NCBI RefSeq assembly: GCF_018687715.1
Contig: NC_056758.1
Coordinates: 34,567,467-34,631,466 of the forward strand
Length of the DNA: 64,000 bases
Source: Carya illinoinensis
Lineage: Eukaryota > Streptophyta > Magnoliopsida > Fagales > Juglandaceae
Direction of reading: 5' to 3'
Shown here: positions 38,512 through 50,178 of the stretch, piece by piece
How positions within the stretch are numbered: position 1 is the first letter of the stretch
Layout: each line of letters opens with the position of its first letter
Made by a program: the position numbers and the translations under genes
Notes under the pieces: model-generated
Databases searched by the model: none
What the model was told of the DNA's origin: nothing
What the model saw: the letters and a program-made list of their open reading frames with translations, nothing else

Positions 38512-40468
38512 AATGGGGGGGGCGGGGTAGAATTAGGGTTTTTTTTTTTTTTTTCTTTCCAGTTTATAAACGGGTACCGGGTTTAAACCCAGGTCCCGGA
38601 TTTAAAGTCCGGTACCTGGACCAGATTAATCCGGTTTTCTCAATCCGGGTTTCGGCCCGGATTTGACCCGGGCTGAAAACCGGAACCGGAATCCGGGCCG
38701 GGCTGGATTTTATCCGGCCCGGATGAACAGCTCTAGTCAAGCACATCAAGAAAACAAGCATGAGCAAGAAGAGAACAAGTTCACATTAAAATCATAGAGT
38801 AATGTTGTAAATCTCTTAAATTCGAAATTAGGATTAAGGTTCAAAATTAATATTTTATCATAAAATATTAAAATACATTTTCTACATGTGCATGAATATT
38901 TTAAAAATTAAATTTGAAAATTTTGAAAGATAATTGATTGTCATCTTTCACATGTGCATGCCTTGATTAAAGGTTTGAACTTTGAAAATATTAAAAATGA
39001 TTGATTGTCATCTTTCACATGTGTATGTTTTATTTAAATATTTTCAAAAGTAATTGATACTTTTTTCACTTATGCAAAAGGTAGATGTTTTTGTTTGAAA
39101 AATTTGAAAAGTAAAGTGTGCTCCTTTTGTCATATACAAAAAGTAAAAAAGTTAGGTTTGAATTTTTTGAAAAGTAAAGTATGCTCATTTTGTCATATGT
39201 AAAAAGTAAAAGATTAGGTTTGAATTTTTTGAAAAATAAAGTGTGCTCATTTTGTCATATGCCAAAAGTAAAAAATTAGGTTTGAAGTATTTGAAAAAGA
39301 ATGATGTTGTCTTTGACAATTGAAAAAGAAGAACCTTTTATTTGAATTTTTTGAAAAAGTGAATGATATTGTCTTTGACATGTGAATCTTTTTAAATTTG
39401 AATATGAAGTCTTATATGCCTATAAATAGATCATTTGAGATATTCACATTTACAACACTAAAAGCATACAACATTCATTCAAAACTTTCATTTTCTATTC
39501 TCTAACTATTGAGTCTTAATTCTTGTTCATTTTGAGAGAAATATAGTTTGTACTGTATTATTTTTGTTTCACTAATTGATGAGTGTTTTCTGATAACCTA
39601 CCCACTATCATCTCTTGTATCAGTAAAAAGGTGTGTATAACCCTTGTGCGTGTAGAAAGTGTTCTACACAGGGAATAGTTGAATCACCATGTATAAGGTG
39701 ATTGCAAGTGTAGAGGGTGTTCTATACGGATCCTTTGTAGCGGTATTGTTCAAAAGTATAATATGTTTCTATCTCCACCTGAAAGAGGTTGAATAGTGAA
39801 TTTAGGATTCTCAATGGGTAGTTTGAGGAGAGGACATAGGCAGTGGGGCCAAATCTCGTTAACATACTGAGTTTGCTTCTCTCTTACCTTTACTCTTTAT
39901 ATTTATTGTTGTTTCGTATTTTGTTTATATTTTATATTGTATATTTGATTTATAATTGTTATTTTTTTTTAAATACAACTCAATTCATCTCCCCTCTTGT
40001 GTTAGTCATCTGGGCAACATAAGGGTTATATCGCTCAACTTCGGCCTCATTCCTCGCTTTCCAGTTTAGATCTCTCTCTCTCTCTCTCTCTCTCACAAGC
40101 AGCGTAGCCATGGCTAATCTCTCTAGTGATGTGATTTATCTAATGTGATTTGTTACATCAAATTTTACTTCCAACTTCTTCTTCTTCTTCTTCTTCTTCT
40201 TTTTTTTTTTTTTTTTTTTTTTAAATTTTATGGATTGTGTTCGGAAAGCCTTCTGGTTTATGGATTGTGAATGGTGATGGGAAATCGATTTTCAAACAGC
40301 AGAATCGATTTTAATTTTATGGATTGTGTTTGGAAAGCCTACGGCCGGTTCCCTTCCTCCCTGTCGATCGATTTCGGTCGAGAAAGATGAAGATTTTAGG
40401 TGTCGGTGTGGTTTCTGTTTTGGACCGAAACCGCACTGAAGACATCGGTTTTTAGGCCTACTTCGGAC

Positions 40469-42429
40469 TTCATTGATACCTGGACATTGAGGAAAATGTT
40501 GCAAGACTATTTGAACACCATGTACATGTTGGATGGCATGGAGTGGTTGAGGTCACTAGTTGTGTGCACCTCTGAGAATGATTATACCTAGGAAACAAGA
40601 GCAAAACACTAGAATAATTTTTCAAAGAAATTTTGGAAACACCATGTATCAATACTTTGGTTCGTGCTGCCCAGAAATCAAGTTGATCGAAATCAACTTT
40701 AACCACACTAGGAGGCTCCTCTCATTAAGAAGAACACGTTGCCGCAAACCACACCAAAAAAGGAAGCTAGAGGAGTTCGCATGCGCCCCTAGACAGTCGA
40801 AGCAAGCATCCAATGCGCTCCAGAGTTAAAAGTTGCATGACTAGCACGTGCACACACGTCCACACGCGCACTAGAAGAATTAAGTGTGTGAACAACGCTT
40901 ACTCGCATGCCACACGCCCAAGAGGAAGAAGGCGAGTGAACAATGCGCTTCACAAGCAAAAGAAGAATTGAGCGCATGACAACACGTTCTCACGCTCACA
41001 CCACACACCCCCATGCATAGAAGAAGAATCCAACGTGTGAAAAACATGCACTCACGCACCCTACAAGTATTCATCACAGATGACACACGCTCCAATGTTC
41101 TCTAAATGTCTCTAGCGCATTTCATGCACACAACTTCCAGCACAGGAAATATGTGTTGTTTGCTTTTGGATTGTTCAAAATTCTTGATCTTTTTTGGCTC
41201 GTACTAAGCCATCTAAAGCCAAATTTGGATGATCAAATAGTGCTTCCAAATTATTTGGATCATTCTGGACTCATCCATAAGGTTGGAACATGTGAAATTT
41301 GTCTCAAAATTCTAGATTTGTTTTGGGCTTGATCTGAGCCGTCCAATTTCAATGATTAAATAGTGCTTTCAAATTAGTTGGATCATTCTAGGACTCATCC
41401 ATATGGTTGGAATTTTGAAATTCAATATTTAAAAAGGCTAATAATTTCCAATTCTTCTGAGAATTAATCTCCTTATAAGTATTATTTTTTTAATGAAGTC
41501 AAATTTATCATCTAAGATTTCTATTTTTCATGTTTATTCATGCATATGGTCACTTATATCGCCTATATATATATATTAATATCATGCATATGGCTGATTA
41601 TACCGCATATTATAATATATAAATAAATAATTACTTATAATATAATAATATAATATTAGGGTTTGTTGGCCCTAAATGTTGATAATCAAAACAGGAGACT
41701 CTATTAGTCAAAGTTCAGGAATAAAGGCAAGAACAAGTCAAGATCTGAACAACAGTTGACTTGCTATTGTGACAAGACAGGCCACAAGAGAATACTAAAA
41801 TCAGGATAGAAAACTGAAAATAATGCTGTGAATATAGTGATTGAAGAAATATATGATGTTTTATTTCTTGCAGTGCATAGTATTGTTAAAAATTGGAAGC
41901 ATCTTAATAACAACAGTAATTTAATTAGTAGTGTTTTCTGAAAAAGTGTTAGAGGTCATAAAGGATTCATTAGTCTTGGCCGGGGTGAGAGACGGGAGCT
42001 ACCCTCAACCTCGTGTGATGGGAGTTGTCGGCCAGTTGGGTGTCAAACAGTCCATCTATCAACCTCAGACTCTCGTGTGTAGCCTAGTTGCCCCTCCCCT
42101 TGGGCTTCTTGGGCTGGTCTCATTCGTTGCCTTGGGCCTTTGGTTTGCTCGGGACCGTGGACTGGGTCTATTTGGCCTGGCCTGATCCTAGGGGTTAGCC
42201 CCCTTTCAAGAGCAGTCCAAACTTAATGCAAAAATGACACAAAAACAACTGGAAAAAGAGAATTTCTAAATTTTAAAAATAGATCTTGTCCAATTGCCAA
42301 ATGGTCATAAACACACGGATACAAGTATGGCTGAAATGTGTAAATCAGCAGAAACAATTACACATTACAGATAACACTGGCATATGTGGGGGAATAAAAG
42401 AGTATCAGGAAGAAATACAATTGACAATC
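40469..42429. other. decayed repeat region between hAT E and the GDSL gene
   Basis: 40800-41100 holds three diverged units beginning AGAAGAAT with CACACG-rich sequence, like a decayed LTR. 41560-41660 is AT-rich, and 41930-42190 is a GC-richer patch without a gene. No termini or duplications were resolved. Confidence 0.45.
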
Positions 42430-44846
42430 TCAAAGCAGACTGTTGACATATTTTCCGAGGAGCTGATTGGCAAGTGTCTTGTATGCTTTTTCTGTGGGAT
42501 GATAACTGTCGAAAAAAACATACTTGGAGTCATCTTTACAGGTGTGGGGGTCCAATTGGCTACATAGTATTGATAACTCTACAGTCCCAGTACCACAGCA
42601 CCCTCTATCTGCAATTTCAAAGCCTGTAAACACCAACGTTTATAAGAATTATTCAACATCCTACAAGAATTTAGATGAAAAATAAGAACCAACCTTTGAA
42701 ATTATAAGATAATATATTTATTACGTACCGTATTTGTTCGAGTTTTTTATTAGATCAAGCAAAGGGCTGTATACATCAATGTAAACCACCCTTGCGTGAG
42801 GGAGATTGTTGCTAAGGCGACGCAGCTCTGCAGCAAGTTTGGCATTGAACATTTTTGCAGCTTGGTTGGGCTCCTCTGCACACTCTTTTCCTAGGCCCCC
42901 AACCAAAGTTCTCACCGATGGCACACATCCTACTGGTGGTGCGCCCAAAACACCAATCCTTCTCGATCCCATTCCATACAATTCCTTCAAACCATTATTC
43001 ATGAGAAAGATCATCATAAGCTACTCATTATTACTTTTACCGTTAGAAAATTTAAATATATATATCGTGGTAGATCGCATTATGTCATACAATTTTTATA
43101 GGCGAATTATAAATTTTAGGAATTTTTGAAGATTTTGGTTATACAAAATATATTATATACTATACTCTCACCCAACTTTCATCACATTGTAGTAATAATG
43201 TGTTATTATCTATCAACTATAACATCAGTTCTCATTTTTTAAAATAAAAAATTTAAGGATGGATGGATAATGCCACGACTCACATCATTATAACCCTACT
43301 ACTTTTAACTTGATATGTGCATGATCATCACCAATCATAAGAAAAAGAAGAATATGTACGTACCTTGACAAAGTTAGAAGCCAAATTGACCAAAAGATCA
43401 GTGTAAGAAGGGACATCATATTGCAATTTCCTAATTCCAGTAGTAAAATAGGTATTGCCAATGTCGTTGCTGCTTGCTACGAGGAAGGTGAGACTCTTGG
43501 CTAATATGAAGTTTGTCCTCTCTTCTCCAACAATTCCTTCCAGCTTCCTTCTATATTGCTGGAAGTCTTGTAGCTGCTGGGATAGTGGTATCACAGACTA
43601 CTTTTGTTAAAAAAAAAAAAAAACAAAAACAAAAAACAAAAGCAAAATAAATAAATAAATATATATTAATGAGTCTCATAAAAAGTAAATTAATGAACTA
43701 TAAAAAATGAAAAAAGTACTCATACCGCCATATTTGAGGTCAATGGATCATATCCTGCGCCACCTGAAGCAAAACTTACACCTGTTAGGAGATCTTTAGG
43801 CTGCAAAGTTGGGTCCCTAAATGCTGGTAGGAGCTCTTTAATTCCAAGTTCTTCCACTGCAAATAAAATAAATAAACAAGTCAGCATTTTAAAATGATGG
43901 AAATAAAAAGGTCAGCTCTTAAAATGTGCAAGCGAAACAAAACCCGAAAGTGAAAGCACATGTCCAACCCCAACAAAGGCCGAAACACTTGCTATTAGAA
44001 AATGCTACGACAAGGCCTTAATTTACGAACCCAGTCGTACGGGACACGTGGTTGGTCATGAACATATGCCAGGACCAACTATCCATTCAACTGTCATCGA
44101 TTGGTACGTAACAGAGGAGGGTATTAAACCTCCGGCCTACTATTAATTATGATATTAAAACAGCTGGTCGGATTTTGAAAAGAATCTCTTAAAAGTTAAA
44201 ACCTCTCTCTAGGGAGGCGAGAGATCGACTCAGATATTTCAAATAGTAATAAAAAATAATAGTAAAAATATATTAAATAATAGTATAAAATAATAAAAAA
44301 TAAATAATAATAATAATTTAATGAATAGGCAGTTTAATTTAATTCACCGCCCAACTCCAAATCAAATTATAAATCCCCTACATTTTGCCTGCCTAAAAAA
44401 CAACGGTTTATCTGCATGACGTATCTAATAAGGACAAGATTAGGGGTTAAGGAACGCAATGGTCGTCGTTTCCAGTGTTCCACAAAGCCAAAAAGAAGTT
44501 GTCGCCGGCCAGAGAATGCACAAAAATAGCCCTTCAAAACTATGAATGCAAATGAGAGAGAGAGAGTAGAACCTAGGAAGTCTGAGGGAACTTTGCCATT
44601 GGAAAATCTTCCGGTTGGAATTCCTCCCTTGAACTCCCTGCCATAGGGGGGGAAATTGCATTTTGTGAGTGACATGAGATCGTTGTTGTTACCCGTATCA
44701 ACGATAGAGTCTCCAAACATAATGACTGCTGGAATTGTCTCGTTGCTTGGTAGCTCAATGGCAGCCTCTGTGGTGCAGATCAAAACAGCCAAAGCACAGG
44801 AAAGTACGAACAATGTGGTAATTGAGAAAGGCAGGCCGTGTTTCAT
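42430..44846 (-). CDS. GDSL esterase/lipase, secreted, five exons (362 aa)
   Basis: Exons 44573-44846, 43726-43856, 43364-43597, 42729-42984 and 42430-42623 join in frame to 362 aa, usual for plant GDSL (SGNH) enzymes. Residues 1-28 are a signal peptide ([20 protein letters not shown]). Block I is [18 protein letters not shown] with the nucleophile Ser47. [20 protein letters not shown] follows and then [13 protein letters not shown]. Block III is SSNDIGN, and block [11 protein letters not shown] carries the catalytic Asp and His. The five-exon structure and [20 protein letters not shown] are typical of EXL-like family members, which hydrolyse lipids or acyl esters in cell wall or pollen coat; the substrate is unknown. 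All junctions are GT-AG. No breaks, so probably functional. Intron 1 starts next to a short GA run (44552-44566). Confidence 0.93.
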
Positions 44847-46837
44847 GTTTTAGGTAAAAATAATATAACTGCTCTAGATTTCTCTTTGATGGAGTTCTTG
44901 ATCCAAAGTTAGAATCCAAGTAAGAGAGAAGAGACGTCGACGGAGATGATGATCAGTACGGCAGTACTTGTGGCCGTCCGGGGGTCTTCAATAATGTTAG
45001 TAATTGGGTACATTTTATACTACACGTAAAGATCATGAAGCCCACTGTTAATGTCATTTATTGCTCAACAAGGTGCAAAATTTATCTAGCTTTGATATGA
45101 AACAATTACTGAGAAACCAAGTCAAGTGTAAAAGAAAATAAAATAATATCTCTAGCAGAATACTTCCATCATCTTCAATTAAGGCGCAAAACTAGTCATA
45201 TTATTTTTAATAAACTTCCTATTAATAGTCTACGATTATTTTATTATTTTACTTAAAATGAAAAGGTATTAATGTAAATTTGAAATTGTTTTTTATTAAT
45301 GAACATATTGGCTGATTTAAAACAAGCGGTAGAATAGTTAATTGTAAATTAAAGAGTTGCAGCTAGCTAGTTAATGAAATCGCCATTCTTAAAATTCGGT
45401 TCTATTTTTTCCACTTGGTGCATTCAGTACTCAATGATAATGAGTTGAAATTTAATAGATTAAAGCTCGATAAACATGGCAAAAATATATATTTACTTTG
45501 ATATATTTATTTATTTTAGTTCTTATTTAATTGATAATAAGCAATCACGAGGCGGAATTTCATTAACAGTACTTACTTATAACTTTTATGTTCAGAGAAC
45601 TGAAATCAGCATTAGTAGACTAATTGCATTAATAATCTAAAGGTTCAAAGTTATTAATCCCGTTTTACTATAAGTTAGGGATGGAACCTACACCGACATG
45701 CATTTAGGAATTTGGAGCACATGCAAAAAACATTATACATGATGTAAGAATATGTGTCATACATACGTAGGGTAATAATAAAAAAAAATAATAATAAAAA
45801 AGAGTACGTAGAGTAATAATTTCCTCTCCATGCATGCATGATGATTAACAGCCACAAATTAAACTGATCAAGTGACAGTGCTCTGAAATGAATTAAATAA
45901 AAGCTAAAAATAATAAAAAATGATAAATACACAATACTTTTTACAATATATTTCACAATCATGTTTTAAAATGTAGGATATTATTGAAAAATATCATATA
46001 AAAATAATACAAAAATCATTGGTTCCTGTCCTGTCTGGGATGAGCTGCATGGGCTAGGCTGTACATGCATGGGGGAGGGGGGTAATTAAATATTAATGCA
46101 ATCGAGATTGAGCTACCTGCATATTCTTCTTCCTTCTATCTATCTTCCGTGAGCAGTACTTCACTGCAGGAACTAAGCAGTGACAATGCTTCTAAATTAA
46201 TATTTTTTTAATCCATGAAACTCAAGGAAACAACCTCACCAAATGCATGGATCGATCCCCACCTTAATTTCCTGATCTTCTCTAGCTAGCACATTAATTA
46301 AGGTCAACCTAATTTGGTGATCACATGCTACTTTTATTTGGTCTACATGAAAAATATTGATACCAAACGATTTTTACCATATCGGGATGATAATATTAGA
46401 AAAGAGTAATGATACTAGAGAGGGCTCGATAATATTGTGAGGCCTATTCTGATCAGTGGATCTAGGTCGTCAATCAGGCTCCTAACCTATGGTCCCTTGA
46501 GAGCTTGGCCCACCCCTAGGGGACTAGTCCATCCTGATCATTGAGAAGATAACTGTTTGAAAATCTATCGGATGAGGAACGCTATCATTTGTATACAGAT
46601 AAGCTTTTTATGTCAGGATTTGAATTTTAAATAGAAGATAAGTCCATTATCACACGATAATAAGAAATCTCACAGGTTCTATATATACAGAGAACCAAGA
46701 TTTGTGGAGACTATCTGATTCATTAGTATTGAAAACAGAGCATTCCATTACAATTACTGACTAAGACATCGGAGGTCAAGTTTCCCATAATCCCCAAGCC
46801 ACTTTAATCTTTGGTTGCAAGTGATTGTAGGTGAGTG
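44847..46837. other. GDSL promoter side and AT-rich intergenic DNA
   Basis: Begins with the upstream region of the minus-strand GDSL gene. No TATA box was assigned. The remainder is AT-rich with no gene. A GC-richer patch at 46420-46560 is unexplained. Confidence 0.45.
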
Positions 46838-47110
46838 TAGGGGTGTCAAATTGTGTTAATGGGTCGTGTTCATATCGTGTCAAGGTATGTGCATTACAGT
46901 TAATGGGTCAACCCGAACACGATCCGTTAAGAATTTCATGTCAAAATCCTAAATTCTAACATGACCCATTAAGATAACGGGTTGACACGACCCGCATTAT
47001 GACCCCGTTAGTGAATCCTACGAAAATGGTAGCATGACACGACCCGTTATGATTCATTTTAACCCATTTATATTAACGGACACGAATATGACCCGTTAAC
47101 TCGTTTGACC
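46838..47110 (+). mobile_element. orphan hAT-like terminus with subterminal repeats
   Basis: TAGGGGTGTCAAATTGTG begins at 46838. It is followed by many GGGTC/ACGACCCG and GACCCGTTA repeats on both strands up to about 47110, typical of hAT subterminal zones. The matching right end and the 8-bp duplication (expected GGTGAGTG) were not found. Confidence 0.5.
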
Positions 47111-47444
47111 CAATTAATTTTATATAAATATTAAAGTCACAATATCTATAAAAAAAATATAAAACTAACTACAATTACAAAATTACAATCCAAAAATAAA
47201 TATACCGAAGTTAAAATGAAAATCCCAACAATACTAGATATGATAAACAATAAAATAAAATAACAAACTCACAAAGTCATGCATACTGCGTAGTGCATTG
47301 TAAATATTAATATTACAATCTCAAATATAATGATACACATACAAATCTAAACAAATTATGAAACCACAGAAGATGGTGTAGCGTCCTCATTGCTCTTGTT
47401 GATGTTCAACTCCATTATATTCTCAGTTAATTCGTCCAAATTCA

Positions 47445-47830
47445 CACTACAAGAAATAAGATTATTTCCGGCCATCACAGTAGCCGGAAATACTATGAAA
47501 CTTAGCCGCTATTAATTATTTTCGGCTATTTTTAGTTGCCAATGAATAGCCGCTATTAAAGAGCCAAGTAAAAATTTTCCCGGCTACTTTGAGAACTGCC
47601 ACAAATACTCATTATTTTCGACAAAAATAATAGCCGCAAATGTCATAAAATTTTGTCGCAAAAACTTTTGTCAACATCCTCATCCATAGCCAAATATATT
47701 TGCGGCTAAATATTTTTCGCCGCAGATATTATTTTGTGGATAATTTTTTTAGCCGGAAATAGATGCTGAAATTGGGCAAAGATTTATTCCGGCAAATTAT
47801 TTTCGCCGGAAATACTTGAAACCTCAACTT
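47445..47830 (+). mobile_element. orphan CACTA (En/Spm) terminus
   Basis: CACTACAAGAAATAAGATT is the standard CACTA-family end. Downstream, GCCGGAAATA, TAGCCGC and GCGGCTA motifs repeat on both strands over about 380 bp, as in subterminal zones of these transposons. No matching GTAGTG end and no transposase were seen before the LTR retrotransposon at 49072. Confidence 0.7.
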
Positions 47831-49066
47831 GTTTATTTTGGTCAGACGTTGTTTTTTACCTAATATTTATTTCCTTTCCTTTATGACAAGTACTTGCTTA
47901 TTAATAAATTAAAAAATACTATATTGGGAGAAATTTATATTTGCTTGCCAATATGATTTGTATAACCTCAAAGTACATATTTAAAATTCACCACTATCAT
48001 TGTTTTAAGTTCTACAAAATACCATACAACATGTTACAATGGAATATGAATTTACAAGTGGAATTCTTTCTATATGGGTTTAACTTTGATTCCATCTTTG
48101 ACAGCTTCTGATATGTTTTTGCTCTATATTTTTTGATATCTTGGTTCAATCCTGTGAAAAACAAGAACACAAAATAGTTCATGAGATTTTGGATTTATAT
48201 TAACCACCATAAACAAAATGAAATTAGGAAAGACCATCACTTTATATTTAGTTCAAATAAACTATTAAAGGCCATCTCTCCACATGATCATATTGCAACC
48301 ATATAAGTTTATAGACCACCATCCAGTAATCAGATCAGATACTAAACATTGATTAAAAAAAAGAGACAAAAACCTTAACTTAATAAATTAAAGGCAAGCA
48401 ACTGACGATGAAAGTAGAATCTAAAAACATAAGAACAAATGTGTGGGAAGCTATCGACTTACTACTCTTCCAAATATGAGAAGTCCTTGCTGAAAAACCC
48501 AAAACACTATTGAAAAACAGTCCCTGCTGAAAAACAAATATGGAAGTCTGTGTCTGCACGTGTATTGAACCCAAAACTATACAACCACACACTTATTACA
48601 TCTTTTCTCTTAAGATTAAGGAACTCCTCTCATATGTAAAGAAAAATATAATGCTCACTTTTTTCAATCCTTAATAAATAAATAAACAAACCACATAGAT
48701 ATTGATATAGGGTCCATATTTAAGCCATCAGAGAAGAAGCTAGTAAATTCTTTGTATGATATATATTTCCAACTTCTTCCAATCCGTAATAAGAAAAAAC
48801 CACATAGATGTTGATATGGAACTTTATACTTGAGCCATCAGAGAACATTCACTCTTCCAAGACATGGAATAAATAAGATACCGATGAGAACAAGTCCTCA
48901 AATGCTCACTCTTCCAAGACAGTTGTCCCCATTATATAATATGACTTTATGAGAGGAAAACAAACTACTGATCATTGTTTTTTTGTGTAAATACTTGCTC
49001 ATCGTTGCAAGAAGACATTTTTATCCAACAAGCATGTGAATTCTGCAGCAAGTTAGAAATTTTATA
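47831..49066. other. AT-rich sequence between the CACTA end and the LTR retrotransposon
   Basis: Could be the body of the truncated CACTA element. A duplicated phrase (CACATAGATATTGATATxG with GAGCCATCAGAGA, about 48693-48735 and 48792-48845) is the only structure seen. No gene. Confidence 0.4.
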
Positions 49067-49179
49067 TTAGTTGTTGAGGGAAAAATGAGCGTATTGGCAT
49101 ATTCTTGTGAAAACTTGTGTAAAATAGTGTTGTAACAAGTGTTGCTGCGGAAAGGCTCAAAGAATGGTCAAAGAAAGTG

Positions 49180-49472
49180 ACTTTGCTCGACCCTCGCTCG
49201 ACAGAGCGCTCGAGCGAACTTGGGTAGATTGCACCGCTCGACTTTCGCTCGACATACAGCTCGAGCGAACTCAAGCAGATTCAACCGCTCGACCCTTGCT
49301 CGACACTGAGCTCGAGCGAACCCAGGCAGAGTGTGTCGCTCGACCCTCGCTCTACACTTAGCTCGAGCGAACTTAGGCAGAGTCGACTGCTCGATACTCG
49401 CTCGACAGGTCGCTCGAGCGAACTTTGGCAGATTGTGGCGCTCGACCTTCGCTCGAGCCATTGTTCCAGATC
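49180..49472. repeat. 51-bp CGCTCGAG tandem array in the 5' LTR
   Basis: CTCGAGCGAAC recurs at a strict 51-bp spacing (about 49208, 49259, 49310, 49361, 49412), each unit also holding CGCTCGAC. The palindrome TCGCTCGAGCGA is complete in some units. The same array is at 55530-55815 in the 3' LTR. Units are a multiple of three, which creates several spurious long frames on both strands. Confidence 0.9.
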
Positions 49473-49513
49473 ACTTACAATGTAGGGTTTTGAACGCCTC
49501 ATTTGATGGGAAC

Positions 49514-49522
49514 TATAAATAG
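49514..49522 (+). promoter_or_regulatory. LTR TATA box
   Basis: TATAAATAG about 40 bp downstream of the 51-bp repeat array; the matching site in the 3' LTR is at 60539-60547. Its position upstream of the leader fits the U3/R boundary. Inferred, not measured. Confidence 0.65.
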
Positions 49523-50110
49523 AATAGGTTAACTTCTGTTCTAGGTGTGGAGAATCAGAGCAAAAACCCTAAGGGCCTTCAAGAACTTCTTACCCCCATT
49601 TGGTTGATTCTCTCTTGGATAAACATTTCTCCACCACAACACATTCAAAATCAACTCTTACTTGAGTCCATTGAAGTGGACATTTTTGTTGGCCGGAAGA
49701 GTCCGGAGCTGCTGTTGATGCAGAGATCGAGAGATTCTCGTGAGAAGCTATAGGAAGGTCGGAGTTCCGACACTACATGCGTGTAGAGATCGAGTGGGTC
49801 ACTCGTGGTATTGCAAGCCAAGTTTAGCTACTACAAAGGTTTTGTGAGTGTCTCTAAATTGGTTGTAACAAACTAAAATTTCTATAGTGGATTTGAGGTG
49901 GTGCCTTACACCCGGAGTGGTTTTAGATTTTGAAGATGTTCTTCAAATGAGTTTCCACTCCGTGATCAAAATCATGTGTTGATTATTTGTGTTATTTGAT
50001 TCATTTATTAACTGCTTGTTTGTCTAATTTTCAAAAGGCCATAAAAATTATATTACACCTATTCACCCCCCCTCTAGGTGTAGTGTTGGGTAGAACCACT
50101 GCTTTTTCAA

Positions 50111-50123
50111 TTGGTATCAGAGC
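50111..50123 (+). other. primer-binding site (initiator tRNA-Met type)
   Basis: TTGGTATCAGAGC begins one base after the LTR end. It is complementary to the 3' end of plant initiator methionine tRNA, the usual primer of copia elements. Confidence 0.85.
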
Positions 50124-50178
50124 GGGTTCACTCCGCTAGGATTTAGTTCCTGAGTGTGATCCTGCTGTAGTGGTTTAA

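Larger units (their letters stand above)
49072..50109 (+). repeat. 5' LTR (1038 bp)
   Basis: TG...CA ends; the 3' copy without its hAT insert is about 1050 bp. Contains the 51-bp repeat array, then a TATA box, then a transcribed leader beginning near AGGTGTGGAGAATCAGAGC. Confidence 0.9.

Noticed and set aside
40789..41095. Cys/Ser-rich minus-strand frames.
   Set aside because: Decayed CACACG-rich repeats; the repeating pattern of the DNA explains them.
49164..49522. Several overlapping frames with repeated RAxxRARVER or LDxELERTQAE peptides on both strands (also at 55422-55845).
   Set aside because: They arise because the LTR repeat unit is 51 bp, a multiple of three, and are open in several frames at once. 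This is not a protein signal.
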